The notes: generated by a model not told the origin, from the letters alone. 64,000 bases of DNA from an uncultured Roseobacter sp. (GCF_947491795.1 NZ_CANLKW010000002.1:50001-114000); one strand, 5' to 3'; positions 11,131-20,078 are shown, numbered from the stretch's first letter. Numbers and translations: made by a program.

Positions 11131-11159
11131 AAAAGCCGCACCTCCGGGGGCGGCTTTTT
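11131..11159 (+). terminator. Intrinsic terminator of rpmJ
   Basis: Stem AAAAGCCGC / GCGGCTTTT with a loop of about 10 bases that can pair further, followed by a T-run. It begins 23 bases after the rpmJ stop. Confidence 0.85.
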
Positions 11160-11231
11160 CTGTTCCGGGCACGGCCGGCAGGCTATCACCCGGGTGGGCA
11201 GCCGCCGACACAGAGCAAAAGGGGAAAGCCA

Positions 11232-11936
11232 GTGACAGTCAGGGACGAGGTCGCCGCCGTTGCTGCGCGCAACAACCCCAAACCGCCCCGCAAACTGGGC
11301 CAGCGGTACACCGTGGAAAAGTTTCTGCCCGAGGCCGGCAACACAGTCGTGTGCCACCTGGACCGCAGCGACCCGGCCCACAGGGCTGTTTTGCAGGCCC
11401 GCGCAGCCATCCGGGATCTGCCCGGCGCGGACCACCTGCTGTTTACCGCCGAAGACAGCCTGCACATGACCGTTTTCGAGGGGGTGATCGAAACAGGCCG
11501 GAAGCCAGACGCCTGGCCCGCAGAACTGGACCGCGCGGCCCCTGTGGACGCGGTCACCGAATACCTGACAGCGCGCCTCGCCGATTTCGCACCACCCCCG
11601 CCCTTTCAGGTGTCTGTCACGGCGCTGCGCCCCGGCGGGCTCAACCTCGATGGGGCCACAGCTGCAGACCGCGACACGATGCGCGCCTGGCGCGACGCGC
11701 TGACCGTGCCCTTTGGCTATCGCAATACCGGCCATGACAGCTACAGCTTTCACATGACCTTTGCCTATATCCGGGACTGGCTGCCCGATGATCTGCTGCC
11801 TGTGTGGGAAAAAGAACTGCAGACGATCCAGGACGATCTGGTGCGGGCAGCACCCGTCATCCCCCTCAGGCCCCCGGCCTTTTGCAGCTTTGCTGACATG
11901 AACGCCTTTCCCGAGCTGCTGGTTCTGGGCAGCTGA
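11232..11936 (+). CDS. DUF1868-like protein with two HxT motifs (2H phosphoesterase-like)
   Basis: A 234-residue cytosolic protein starting at a GTG codon preceded by GGGGAAAG. Two His-x-Thr motifs about 95 residues apart (HMT at 78-80, HMT at 174-176) are the hallmark of the 2H phosphoesterase fold, whose members open 2',3'-cyclic phosphates or ligate RNA. The general sequence matches what I remember of DUF1868. The true substrate is unknown. It stands alone between rpmJ and the GST gene. Confidence 0.7.
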   Translation: MTVRDEVAAVAARNNPKPPRKLGQRYTVEKFLPEAGNTVVCHLDRSDPAHRAVLQARAAIRDLPGADHLLFTAEDSLHMTVFEGVIETGRKPDAWPAELDRAAPVDAVTEYLTARLADFAPPPPFQVSVTALRPGGLNLDGATAADRDTMRAWRDALTVPFGYRNTGHDSYSFHMTFAYIRDWLPDDLLPVWEKELQTIQDDLVRAAPVIPLRPPAFCSFADMNAFPELLVLGS

Positions 11937-12039
11937 CAGGCCGCACCGGCTCTGCGGACAGGAAATCCGGCTCTGACCTTGCGCAGACGGGCAAAGACAA
12001 TACCTGCTGCACAGAACACTCTTACTGAAAGGCCGCACG

Positions 12040-12915
12040 ATGACCGATACTTCCGCCTATACGCCCCCCAAAGTCTGGACATGGGAGACCGAAAGCGGCG
12101 GCACCTTTGCCAGCATCAACCGCCCGATCGCGGGCCCGACCCACGACAAGGACCTGCCGGTGGGCAAACACCCGCTGCAGCTTTACTCGCTGGCCACACC
12201 CAATGGCGTCAAGGTCACCGTCCTGCTCGAAGAGCTGCTGGCGCTGGGTATCAAAGAGGCGGAATATGACGCCTGGCTCATCAAAATCGGCGATGGCGAC
12301 CAGTTTGGCAGCGGCTTTGTCGGCGCAAACCCGAACTCCAAAATCCCCGCTCTGGTCGATCACAGCTTTGCTGAACCCCAGCGCGTGTTCGAATCCGGTG
12401 CGATCCTGCTGCACCTGGCCGAACGCTTTGGAAAATTCATGTCCACCGATCCGGCGGCGCGCGCGGAAACCCTGTCCTGGCTCTTCTGGCAGATGGGGTC
12501 CGCGCCGTATCTGGGCGGCGGTTTCGGACATTTCTATGCCTATGCGCCCGAGAAATTTGAATACCCGATCAACCGCTTTTCCATGGAGGCCAAACGCCAG
12601 CTGGATGTGCTCGACCGTCAGCTGGCAGATCATGCGTTTATCGCAGGCGACACCTATACAATCGCCGATATTGCGATCTGGTCATGGTACGGGCAGCTTG
12701 TGCTTGGCCGCCTCTATGACGCGGCCGAATTCCTCGATGTGGAAAGCTATGAAAACGTGTTGCGCTGGGCCAAAGCGATCGATGCACGACCGGCTGTGCA
12801 GCGCGGCCGCATGGTCAACCGCACCTTTGGCGAGCCGGAACTGCAGCTGCACGAACGCCACGACGCGGACGACTTTGACACACAGACCCAGGATAAAATC
12901 GGCGATCCCGCCTGA
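12040..12915 (+). CDS. yghU: Glutathione S-transferase, YghU-type disulfide-bond oxidoreductase
   Basis: A 291-residue nu-class GST. The thioredoxin-like domain carries the family context KHPLQLYSLATPNGVKVTVLLEE, then GANPNSKIPALVDH for glutathione binding, followed by the all-helical C-terminal domain. The long N-terminal extension (PPKVWTWE...FASINRPIAGPTHDKDLP) is typical of YghU/YfcG, which reduce organic hydroperoxides or 2-hydroxyethyl disulfide with glutathione. The start has an AAAGG site at good spacing, and a long hairpin terminator follows. Confidence 0.92.
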   Translation: MTDTSAYTPPKVWTWETESGGTFASINRPIAGPTHDKDLPVGKHPLQLYSLATPNGVKVTVLLEELLALGIKEAEYDAWLIKIGDGDQFGSGFVGANPNSKIPALVDHSFAEPQRVFESGAILLHLAERFGKFMSTDPAARAETLSWLFWQMGSAPYLGGGFGHFYAYAPEKFEYPINRFSMEAKRQLDVLDRQLADHAFIAGDTYTIADIAIWSWYGQLVLGRLYDAAEFLDVESYENVLRWAKAIDARPAVQRGRMVNRTFGEPELQLHERHDADDFDTQTQDKIGDPA

Positions 12916-12934
12916 TTTTCCAGTCCGCTTTAAG

Positions 12935-12972
12935 GAGGGTGCCTGCTGAGAGTATCAGCGGCGCCCTCTTTT
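12935..12972 (+). terminator. Long hairpin terminator after the YghU-type GST
   Basis: A 9-bp outer stem (GAGGGTGCC / GGCGCCCTC, one G-U) extended by GCTGA / TCAGC across a single bulge with a 5-base loop, followed by TTTT. It begins 20 bases after the stop codon. Confidence 0.85.
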
Positions 12973-13022
12973 CATATTGTTTTTGTCAGGAATTCCTTGC
13001 GACTCGTCTCCGGATATGTTTC

Positions 13023-13038
13023 TGATGGTTTTAGTCGG
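13023..13038 (+). promoter_or_regulatory. Candidate iron-responsive operator of the iron-binding protein gene
   Basis: TGATGGTTTTAGTCGG lies 39-54 bases before the ATG at 13077. A closely related 16-mer, matching at 12 of 16 positions, sits just upstream of the iron permease gene in the opposite orientation of the gene pair (16827-16842). Shared placement before two iron genes makes a regulatory role likely. I think of the Rhodobacterales iron box, but that link is from memory of its general shape only. Confidence 0.45.
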
Positions 13039-13076
13039 GATTTACCCCGCACCTGAAATTCAAACGGACACCGGAC

Positions 13077-14102
13077 ATGACCCTTAGCAAACTGACCGTC
13101 GCAACAATCGCCCTGGCCGCAACCGCCGCGCCGACGCTGGCACTGGCCGAAGGCGAGCTCAACCTCTATTCCTCGCGCCATTATGATACCGACGAACGTC
13201 TCTATTCCGATTTCACCGAAGCCACCGGCATCACCATCAACCGCATCGAAGGCAAGGCAGACGAGCTGCTGACGCGCATGCAGGCCGAGGGCGCCAACAG
13301 CCCGGCGGATATCCTGCTGACGGTGGATACCTCGCGGCTGGCACGCGCCAGGGACATGGGCCTGTTGCAGAGTGCGGACAGCGACATTCTCGAACAGCGC
13401 ATCCCCTCTTATCTGCAGGACGCCGACAATCAGTGGTTCGGCTTTTCCCAGCGGGCGCGCATCATCTTTTACGACAAGACCGAAGTGGAAAACCCGCCGC
13501 GTGACTATGTCTCGCTCGCCGATCCGGCCTACAAGGGCATGGTCTGTCACCGATCTTCGTCAAACGTCTACTCGCAGACACTGCTGGCCGCGGTGATCGA
13601 AAACCACGGCGAGGACGCCGCCAGAACCTGGGCCCAGGGCGTGGTCGACAATTTTGCCCGCGCGCCACAGGGCGGTGACACCGACCAGCTGCGCGGCCTT
13701 GTCTCCGGCGAATGCGATATCTCGATCTCCAACACCTACTACTTCGCCCGCGCCCTGCGCCGCGATGTCAAAGGGCTGGACAGCGACGCCATGGCCGGTA
13801 TCGGCTGGGTCTTTCCCGCTCAGGGGGCCGAGGGCGCGCATATGAACCTCTCGGGCGGGGGCATCGCCGCCCATGCGCCCAACAGGGAAAACGCCGTGAA
13901 ATTCCTCGAATACCTGGCCTCTGATCAGGCACAGCAATACTTCTCCGCCGGAAATGACGAATACCCCGCCGTACCCGGCGTCGGCCTGTCGCCCTCGGTT
14001 GCCGCCCTGGGGTTCTTCCAGGCCGATGACGTGAACCTGTCCGAGGTTGCAGCCAACGTGCCCACAGCGCAGAAAATCTTTAACGAGGTGGGCTGGGAAT
14101 AA
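13077..14102 (+). CDS. fbpA: Iron(III) ABC transporter periplasmic binding protein (FbpA/FutA family)
   Basis: A 341-residue periplasmic protein with a signal peptide (residues 1-25, ...TLALAEG). It begins GELNLYSSRHYDTDERLY and contains the tyrosine-rich iron-binding signature SNTYYFARALRRD near residue 220. The family binds ferric iron in the periplasm and hands it to an FbpB-type permease. It is followed by its own terminator. The likely permease is the convergent gene at 15134-16816, and no ATPase partner is visible nearby. A candidate iron operator lies upstream. Confidence 0.93.
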   Translation: MTLSKLTVATIALAATAAPTLALAEGELNLYSSRHYDTDERLYSDFTEATGITINRIEGKADELLTRMQAEGANSPADILLTVDTSRLARARDMGLLQSADSDILEQRIPSYLQDADNQWFGFSQRARIIFYDKTEVENPPRDYVSLADPAYKGMVCHRSSSNVYSQTLLAAVIENHGEDAARTWAQGVVDNFARAPQGGDTDQLRGLVSGECDISISNTYYFARALRRDVKGLDSDAMAGIGWVFPAQGAEGAHMNLSGGGIAAHAPNRENAVKFLEYLASDQAQQYFSAGNDEYPAVPGVGLSPSVAALGFFQADDVNLSEVAANVPTAQKIFNEVGWE

Positions 14103-14137
14103 GCCACCAGCCGCATTCCCAAACCTGAAAAAACGCA

Positions 14138-14175
14138 GGCCGTGTCGACCCCCCGTCGGCGCGGCCTATGTTTTT
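14138..14175 (+). terminator. Intrinsic terminator of fbpA
   Basis: Outer stem AGGCCG / CGGCCT with an inner CGAC/GTCG extension, followed a few bases later by TTTTT. It begins about 35 bases after the fbpA stop and separates it from the next gene. Confidence 0.8.
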
Positions 14176-14201
14176 CAGGGTGACCCAACAGGAGAAACCT
14201 G

Positions 14202-15098
14202 ATGACCAATGGCCCCCGTAAAACCGCCAAAGACTTTGACCCCCGCATCCTGGAAATTTTCGACGGCTATGTACATGGCACCATGACCAAACGTGAATTC
14301 CTGAACCGTGCCGGAAAATACGCTGCCGCCGGTGTCACCGGCGCGATGATCCTGGAACAGCTGCAACCCAATTACGCACTGGCCCAGCAGGTCGCCCCGG
14401 ATGATCCCGCCATCGAGACAGAGGTGATCGAATATGCCAGCCCCGAAGGCCACGGCACGATCAAAGGGCTGATGGCCCGCCCCGCCGGTGCCACCGGCCC
14501 CCTGCCCGCCGTTCTGGTGGTGCACGAAAACCGTGGCCTGAACCCCTATATTGAGGACGTCGTTCGCCGCACGGCCAAAGCCGGGTACCTGGCGCTTGGC
14601 CCCGACGGTCTGTCCCCGCTCGGCGGCTATCCCGGCACCGATGAGGAAGGCCGCGAAATGCAGCGCAGCATGGACGGCGCAAAGCTGATGGCTGACTTCT
14701 TTGCCGCCTTTGAATTCCTGCGCGGCCATGACGGGTCCACCGGCAAAGTCGGCGCAGTGGGATTTTGTTACGGGGGCGGTGTGTGCAACGCGCTGGCCGT
14801 GGCCTATCCGGATCTGGCGGCCTCTGTCCCGTTTTACGGACGCCAGCCCGCGGCAGAGGATGTGCCCAAGATCGAAGCCCCGCTGATGATCCAGTACGCA
14901 GGGCTGGACGAACGTATCAACGCAGGCTGGCCCGCCTATTCCGCGGCGCTGGCAGAGCACCAGAAGCAGTTCACGGTGAACTTCTATCCCGACGTGCAGC
15001 ACGGGTTCCACAACGATACCACCCCGCGCTATGACGAGGCCGCGGCAACCCTGGCCTGGGACCGCACACTGGAACATTTCGCTGAACACCTGACCTGA
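14202..15098 (+). CDS. Dienelactone hydrolase family protein (YghX-like)
   Basis: A 298-residue alpha/beta hydrolase. The nucleophile elbow is GFCYGGG, with a Cys nucleophile as in dienelactone hydrolase. The acid lies in [12 protein letters not shown] and the catalytic His in DVQHGFHND. The N-terminal 65 residues contain [18 protein letters not shown], which resembles a twin-arginine-type signal with Lys-Arg, so export is possible. A GGAGAAA ribosome site supports the ATG. YghX-type members often sit near YghU-type GSTs, and one lies 1.3 kb upstream here. The physiological ester or lactone substrate is unknown. Confidence 0.87.
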   Translation: MTNGPRKTAKDFDPRILEIFDGYVHGTMTKREFLNRAGKYAAAGVTGAMILEQLQPNYALAQQVAPDDPAIETEVIEYASPEGHGTIKGLMARPAGATGPLPAVLVVHENRGLNPYIEDVVRRTAKAGYLALGPDGLSPLGGYPGTDEEGREMQRSMDGAKLMADFFAAFEFLRGHDGSTGKVGAVGFCYGGGVCNALAVAYPDLAASVPFYGRQPAAEDVPKIEAPLMIQYAGLDERINAGWPAYSAALAEHQKQFTVNFYPDVQHGFHNDTTPRYDEAAATLAWDRTLEHFAEHLT

Positions 15099-15133
15099 CA
15101 GGTGTGGCAAAGGAGGCAGGCCCCGCGCCTGCC

Positions 15134-16816
15134 TCAGCGCCCCCGCTGCCGCCCCACCTGGCGGCAGATCAGGATCACCGGCAGCAGCCCGATGGCCACA
15201 ATCACCAGGCTGGGGACAGCCGCGCCCTCCAGCCGTTCATCACTGGCCAGCCGGTAGGCCTGAACCGCCAGCGTGTCGAAATTAAACGGGCGCATGATCA
15301 GCGTCGCGGGCAGTTCTTTCATCACATCAACAAAGACGATCAGCAGCGCCGTGAGCAGGCTGGGGGCCAGGATGGGCAGATGCACCCGCCGCAGCGTGCC
15401 GCCCGGCGTCTGCCCCAGCGACCGCGCAGCGGCATCCATATTGGCAGGCACCAGCGCCTGCCCGCCCTCATAAGCGCCCAGGGCAGCGGCCAGAAAGCGC
15501 ACCATATAGGCCGCGACCAGCAACCAGATTGATCCGGTCACCAACAGGCCGGTGCTGATGTCAAACTGTGCGCGCATGAAAGCATCCAGCGCATTGTCAA
15601 AGGCGGCAAAGGGCACCAGCAGACCCACTGCAATAACGCCGCCCGGCACCGCATAGCCCAGACGCGCCACATAGGCCGCCCCGCGTGCCGCACGCCCTGG
15701 CCGCAGCCGCAGGAAAAAGCCCACACAGATGGCCGCGATCACCGTAATCCCCGCCGCGACCGAGGCCAGCACCAGCGAGTTGCGGATAAATCCGACATAG
15801 CGCGGGCTGAGCAGATCCTGCTCCGATCCCACGGCCATGGTCAGCAGAATGATCACCGGCAGCGCCGCCCCCAGCAGCACCGGCACGGCACAGGCCACCA
15901 TGGCAATCCAGGCCTGCGGGCCGCGCAGCACCGCAGGCTCCATCGGCTGCTGACGGCGCGCGGGGTCATAATACTGCGCCCCGCCCCGCTGGGCGCGCTC
16001 CAACATCGCCAGCAGCAGCGCAAAGCTCAGCAGGCAGAGCGCAAGCTGCGCCGCCCCCGCCCGGTCCGCCAGGGAAAACCAGCTGGTGTAAATGCCCGTG
16101 GCAAAGGTCTGCACCCCGAAATAGGCCACCGTGCCGAAATCGGCGATGGTCTCCATCACCGCCAGCAACACACCGCCCGCAATCGCGGGGCGGGCCAGTG
16201 GCAGGCTGATGCGGAAAAACGCAGCCCATGCGCTCGACCCCAGCGCGCGCGCCGCCAGAAAGGTGGTTGCGGACTGCTGCAGAAAGGCCGCCCGCGCCAG
16301 CAGATAGACATAAGGATACAGCACCAGCACCAGCATCACCGCCGCGCCACCGACGGAACGGATCTCCGGAAACCAGTAATCACGCGGCCCCCAGCCTGTC
16401 AGATCACGCAGCAACGTCTGCACGATGCCCGGATGGTCCAGCACATGGGTATAGGCATAGGCCAGCACATAGGCCGGAAAGGCCAGCGGCATCACCAGGG
16501 CGATCTCGAACACCCGCACCCCGGGAAACCGCGTCATGGTGACCAGCCAGGCCGCCCCGACCCCGATGGCAAAGGTCCCGGCAGAGACAAGCACCACCAG
16601 AAGCAGCGTTGTCATGCTGTACCGGCCCAGCACCGTCTGAGCCAGATGGCTGACCGTCTCTGTCCCGCCACTCAGCGCCGCCAGCGCCACCGCCACTATG
16701 GGCAGCGCACAGACAAGCGCCACCACAAAGGCCATACCACCCAGTGCGCGCAGCCCGTCTCTGGGGCGGCGGGCACGCAGGGGCATCCCGGGGGCGATAT
16801 CGGTCTGATCGGCCAT
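15134..16816 (-). CDS. fbpB: Iron(III) ABC transporter permease (FbpB family, fused two-domain form)
   Basis: A 560-residue inner-membrane protein with roughly twelve hydrophobic helices arranged as two homologous permease halves. EAA-type loops are visible in each half (ALGSSAWAAFFRISLPLARPAIAGG and SLGQTPGGTLRRVHLPILAPSL). This is the usual architecture for ferric-iron permeases that work with FbpA-type proteins. It converges with the dienelactone hydrolase, and its stop lies inside a GAGGCAGG/CCTGCCTC hairpin at 15113-15135. The closely similar iron-box candidate sits 11-26 bases before the start. No ATP-binding partner gene is adjacent. Confidence 0.92.
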   Translation of the reverse strand: MADQTDIAPGMPLRARRPRDGLRALGGMAFVVALVCALPIVAVALAALSGGTETVSHLAQTVLGRYSMTTLLLVVLVSAGTFAIGVGAAWLVTMTRFPGVRVFEIALVMPLAFPAYVLAYAYTHVLDHPGIVQTLLRDLTGWGPRDYWFPEIRSVGGAAVMLVLVLYPYVYLLARAAFLQQSATTFLAARALGSSAWAAFFRISLPLARPAIAGGVLLAVMETIADFGTVAYFGVQTFATGIYTSWFSLADRAGAAQLALCLLSFALLLAMLERAQRGGAQYYDPARRQQPMEPAVLRGPQAWIAMVACAVPVLLGAALPVIILLTMAVGSEQDLLSPRYVGFIRNSLVLASVAAGITVIAAICVGFFLRLRPGRAARGAAYVARLGYAVPGGVIAVGLLVPFAAFDNALDAFMRAQFDISTGLLVTGSIWLLVAAYMVRFLAAALGAYEGGQALVPANMDAAARSLGQTPGGTLRRVHLPILAPSLLTALLIVFVDVMKELPATLIMRPFNFDTLAVQAYRLASDERLEGAAVPSLVIVAIGLLPVILICRQVGRQRGR

Positions 16817-16826
16817 ACCCTGTTTT

Positions 16827-16842
16827 TGACTGTTTCTGTCGG
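16827..16842 (-). promoter_or_regulatory. Candidate iron-responsive operator of the iron permease gene
   Basis: On the plus strand the sequence is TGACTGTTTCTGTCGG. It matches 12 of 16 positions of the box before fbpA (13023-13038) and lies 11-26 bases upstream of the fbpB ATG, close enough to block translation or transcription initiation. Confidence 0.45.
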
Positions 16843-16933
16843 AATTACCAGAGTGGCAGGGGCCACCAGATCACAAAATCATGGCCCGATGGTCGCAGCC
16901 ACAGAAGACAACCCCCCCGCGCAAACCCGGGGC

Positions 16934-17821
16934 TCAACCCGGCGCGTCGCTGAAAAACGCAAGGATATCGTCAAAGGCCCCGGGGGCGGTCAGAAACAAC
17001 AGATGCCCCTGCCCGGGATACCGGACAATTTCCGGCGCACCGAATTCTGCGGCGAAGCGTTCTGTCTGAGCAGCGCTGAACACCGGGTCCTCACCCCCGA
17101 TGAAAAACCGCAGGCGGTCCGCTGCCAGCCGGGGCCGGTTTGCCAGACGCCATTTGCGCAGATTGTCCGAATGCGCCGCCAGCAGCGCAGGCTCGGGGTA
17201 GATCATCTCGTCCAGACGCGCGTCGGTGATCCGGGAGGCACGGGCATCCAGCGCCGCATCGCCCCGCACCCGGCGGCCAAAGAGCAGGGTTTTGTAATAT
17301 TCCAGCCAGACGGTGTTGCGATCGGTCGAGCCCACGCGCGCGGCCGCCGCCAGCAGATCGGCACTGGTGCGCACCATGGTGGCCAGACCGCCCGCACGCT
17401 CCACAGCAGAGGACATCGCCGCAACCCGCACATCACCGGAAAACTGCTCGGCGGCACTTATGGCAATCGGCCCGCCCGTGGAATAGCCCAGCAACCGCCA
17501 GGCCTTGTCCGGGTGCTGCGCCATCAGCTCTGCAATTTCGGAAGCCGCCTGCTCAATGACCAGCGCAGGCTCAGGTGCCAGCCCGTCCAGCCCGGGAAAC
17601 CGGTACCAGACCAGCGCGCGCGACGGGCTCTCCCAGGCCTCTGCGGGCTCAAAAATATCCACCCGGGCCAGCGCTCCGGGGATCATCACCACAACCTCAT
17701 CCGCCGCGGCCACTGCAGCCGCATTAAAGCGCAGCGGCGACACATCGGGGCGGGGCGTTGTCTGCGGGGGCGAACAAGCGGTCACGGCCATCACAATCAC
17801 ACTCAGAAGATACCGCATCAT
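16934..17821 (-). CDS. Putative lipoprotein of the alpha/beta hydrolase fold
   Basis: A 295-residue protein beginning with a lipoprotein signal (MAVTAC, lipobox Cys16), so it is probably anchored to a membrane facing the periplasm. The hydrolase fold is shown by VVVMIPGA, the nucleophile elbow GYSTGG (Ser114), the acid in FFIGGEDPVFSAAQ and the His in YPGQGHLLF. All three catalytic residues appear present. It lies 41 bp downstream of the PaaK-like ligase and could be the last gene of the Liv-type operon. The substrate cannot be named. Confidence 0.72.
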   Translation of the reverse strand: MMRYLLSVIVMAVTACSPPQTTPRPDVSPLRFNAAAVAAADEVVVMIPGALARVDIFEPAEAWESPSRALVWYRFPGLDGLAPEPALVIEQAASEIAELMAQHPDKAWRLLGYSTGGPIAISAAEQFSGDVRVAAMSSAVERAGGLATMVRTSADLLAAAARVGSTDRNTVWLEYYKTLLFGRRVRGDAALDARASRITDARLDEMIYPEPALLAAHSDNLRKWRLANRPRLAADRLRFFIGGEDPVFSAAQTERFAAEFGAPEIVRYPGQGHLLFLTAPGAFDDILAFFSDAPG

Positions 17822-17862
17822 GGGCCCGCCCTGTCCGGCTTTGCAACCGGCAAAGCTCCTGA

Positions 17863-19068
17863 TCAGTCGTAGGTCCGCCGGTCCTCAATCACAAGCCCGT
17901 CGCGCGGCAGGCTGCCCGGCGCCACCACCTCGACACCGGCCTTCATCTTCAGCACAGCCACCACACTCTCGGCAAAGGCCGCCGGATCACCGCCCGCGGC
18001 CTCGATCTGCACCGTCATGGTATCCTGCGCACCGTCCCTGTCCGCAATGACCCGCGCGCGGTCAATCTCCACATGCCGCGCGACCAGGGCGGCCACCTGT
18101 TCGGGGCGCACAAACATGCCTTTGATCTTGGTGGTCTGATCGGCCCGGCCCATCCAGCCTTTGATGCGCATATTGGTCCGTCCACAGGGGGAAACCCCGG
18201 GCAGAACCGCACTCATATCGCCCGTGGCAAAACGGATCAGCGGATAATCCGGGTTCAGCGCGGTCACAACCACTTCGCCCACCTCGCCCGCAGGCACCGG
18301 CACGCCTGTTCCGGGCGTCACGATCTCGACGATCACACCCTCATCCACGATCATCCCCTCCATCGCCGGGCTTTCATAGGCGATGTTGCCCAGATCCGCC
18401 GTGGCGTAGCATTGCAGACAGCTGATCCCCCGGTCCGCATATTCCTGCCGCATGGCCGGAAAGAGCGCCCCGCCACTGACCGCCGCCCGGGTGATGCCCG
18501 GCGACATCCCCATTTCATCCGCCTTGTCCAGGATCACCTTCAGGTAATCCGGCGTGCCGGCATAGGCCGTCGTCCCGATGTCCACGGCCGCCTGAACCTG
18601 CAGCTCGGTCTGGCCTGTTCCTGCCGGCAGGACCGCCGCACCAACTGCCCGCGCACCGCTTTCAAAAATCATGCCCGCAGGGGTCAGGTGATAGCCAAAA
18701 CAGTTCTGCACGATATCACCGGGCCCGATGCCCAGCGCATGTACAAAACGCCCCATGCGCCACCAGTCATGCGTCACACCGCCCGGCTCGTAAATCGGCC
18801 CGGGCGACTGAAACACATGGGCCACATTCTGCACCGGTATCCCGCCAAAGGGCGGCTTGTCCTTTTGCCAGGCCGCCAGATCAGATTTGCGCAGCACCGG
18901 CAGCGCGGCCAGATCCGCAAGGCTGGTCAGCACCACATCCTCTGGCAGGCAGTTGTCCTGGGCCGCCCGCACCGCCGCGACCTGCGCGCGCAGAATATCC
19001 AGCTGCGCCGCCTCGCGTGCATCCGCACTGCGGGTTTCCAGGTCGTCATAAAATGGTGTCTCACCCAT
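17863..19068 (-). CDS. PaaK-like AMP-forming CoA ligase (phenylacetate-CoA ligase family)
   Basis: A 401-residue acyl-adenylate-forming enzyme. It has the family's aromatic-acid CoA ligase layout: PFGGIPVQNVAHVFQSPG in the nucleotide region, ATADLGNIAYESP, VVTALNPDYPLIRFATGDMS and a C-terminal domain with RTNMRIKGWMGRADQTTKIKG. I take the ATG at 19068; an upstream in-frame ATG at 19137 lies inside the preceding gene. It activates a carboxylic acid with ATP and CoA. It is the distal part of the Liv-type operon that also starts with an acyl-CoA ligase, so uptake and activation of carboxylic acids seem linked. Phenylacetate itself is not demonstrated, since no paa genes are near. Confidence 0.82.
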   Translation of the reverse strand: MGETPFYDDLETRSADAREAAQLDILRAQVAAVRAAQDNCLPEDVVLTSLADLAALPVLRKSDLAAWQKDKPPFGGIPVQNVAHVFQSPGPIYEPGGVTHDWWRMGRFVHALGIGPGDIVQNCFGYHLTPAGMIFESGARAVGAAVLPAGTGQTELQVQAAVDIGTTAYAGTPDYLKVILDKADEMGMSPGITRAAVSGGALFPAMRQEYADRGISCLQCYATADLGNIAYESPAMEGMIVDEGVIVEIVTPGTGVPVPAGEVGEVVVTALNPDYPLIRFATGDMSAVLPGVSPCGRTNMRIKGWMGRADQTTKIKGMFVRPEQVAALVARHVEIDRARVIADRDGAQDTMTVQIEAAGGDPAAFAESVVAVLKMKAGVEVVAPGSLPRDGLVIEDRRTYD

Positions 19069-19124
19069 GCTCAGGTCTTTCTGACTGTGGCACCCGGCAT
19101 ATCCCCGGCGCGTGCAAAACGGTT

Positions 19125-19952
19125 CTAGCTCAGCCACCTTTTGCGGCGGCGGTAACTGCGCACATCGCGAAAGGATTTGCGCCCCTCCTCGGACATGCCC
19201 AGATAAAACTCTTTCACATCCGGGTTCTCGCGAAGCTCAGCGGCAGGCCCGTCCATCACCACGCGCCCCGATTCCAGAATATAGCCGTAATGGGCAAACC
19301 GCAGCGCCACATTGGTGTTCTGCTCGGCCAGCAGAATGGTCACCCCCTGCTCCTCGTTGATCGTCTTCACGATCTCGAAAATCTGCTCCACCAGCTGCGG
19401 CGCCAGCCCCATCGAGGGCTCATCCAGCAGCACCGTCTCGGGCCGCGACATCAGCGCGCGGCCAATGGCCGTCATCTGCTGCTCCCCGCCCGACGTATAG
19501 CCCGCCTGGCTCCTGCGCCGCTCTTTGAGGCGCGGAAAATAGGTATAGACCATCTCCAGATCCTGCTGGATCGCCGCATTGCCATCTTTGCGCGTATAGG
19601 CACCGGTCAGCAGATTTTCCTCTACCGTCAGATGCTCAAAACAATGCCGCCCTTCCATGACCTGCACCACCCCGGTCTTCACGGTCTCTGCCGGATCCGC
19701 GTGGTGGATCTCATTGCCCCGGTAGCGGATCGACCCTTTGGTCACCTCGCCGCGCTCACTGGCCAGCAGGCCGGATATCGCCTTCAGGGTTGTCGTCTTG
19801 CCCGCCCCGTTACCGCCCAGCAGCGCCGTAATGCCCCCCTTGGGCACATTCAGCGACACGCCCTTCAGCACAAGGATCACATGGTTATAGATCACCTCGA
19901 TGTTGCTGACTTCCAGAACGGTCTCAGCCTGCGTTTTCACATCATCCAGCAT
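19125..19952 (-). CDS. livF: Branched-chain-amino-acid-type ABC transporter ATPase (LivF-like)
   Basis: A 275-residue ATPase with Walker A GGNGAGKTT, signature TSGGEQQM, Walker B PETVLLDEPSMGLAP and the H-loop His region EQNTNVAL. The LivF subtype is indicated by the SMGLAP variant and the short length. It energises transport with LivG, LivH and LivM encoded upstream. A GC-rich hairpin separates it from the substrate-binding protein gene. The true substrate of this Liv-type system is probably not an amino acid, given the two CoA ligases in the operon. Confidence 0.9.
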   Translation of the reverse strand: MLDDVKTQAETVLEVSNIEVIYNHVILVLKGVSLNVPKGGITALLGGNGAGKTTTLKAISGLLASERGEVTKGSIRYRGNEIHHADPAETVKTGVVQVMEGRHCFEHLTVEENLLTGAYTRKDGNAAIQQDLEMVYTYFPRLKERRRSQAGYTSGGEQQMTAIGRALMSRPETVLLDEPSMGLAPQLVEQIFEIVKTINEEQGVTILLAEQNTNVALRFAHYGYILESGRVVMDGPAAELRENPDVKEFYLGMSEEGRKSFRDVRSYRRRKRWLS

Positions 19953-20011
19953 GGGGACTCCTGATTTTCAACCGTGAACAGCGATCAAAAGCGGGTAGGT
20001 CCGGCATGGGC

Positions 20012-20032
20012 TTCACCCTTCCGGAAATACTC
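20012..20032 (+). repeat. Dispersed repeat, copy 1
   Basis: TTCACCCTTC followed by CGGAAATACTC, between the livF and substrate-binding-protein genes. It shares 18 or more of 21 bases with copies at 32485-32505 and 34947-34967. Confidence 0.6.
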
Positions 20033-20040
20033 AGATAAAC

Positions 20041-20068
20041 CCCGGCGACAGCCCGTGCCGCCGCCGGG
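20041..20068 (-). terminator. Hairpin between the binding-protein gene and livF
   Basis: A perfect 7-bp stem (CCCGGCG / CGCCGGG) with a 14-base loop, 10 bases after the binding-protein stop on the minus strand, without a strong T-run. Hairpins here often stabilise the binding-protein message or reduce expression of downstream genes. Confidence 0.5.
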
Positions 20069-20078
20069 AAAGTGCACA

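Noticed and set aside
12931..12972. THI-box (TPP riboswitch) resemblance: GGGTGCC followed by GCTGAGA after the GST gene
   Set aside because: Only the first half of the motif is present. The second conserved half (CTGGATAAT...AGGGA) is missing, and the sequence forms a clean hairpin with a T-run, so it is a terminator.
15113..15135. Hairpin GAGGCAGG/CCTGCCTC as a bidirectional terminator
   Set aside because: It overlaps the permease stop codon and has no T-run on either side, so I did not list it as a terminator, although it may reduce read-through.
16433..17872. 479-codon plus-strand frame across the iron permease start and the alpha/beta hydrolase
   Set aside because: Crosses an intergenic gap and two opposite-strand genes. 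Low-complexity basic composition.
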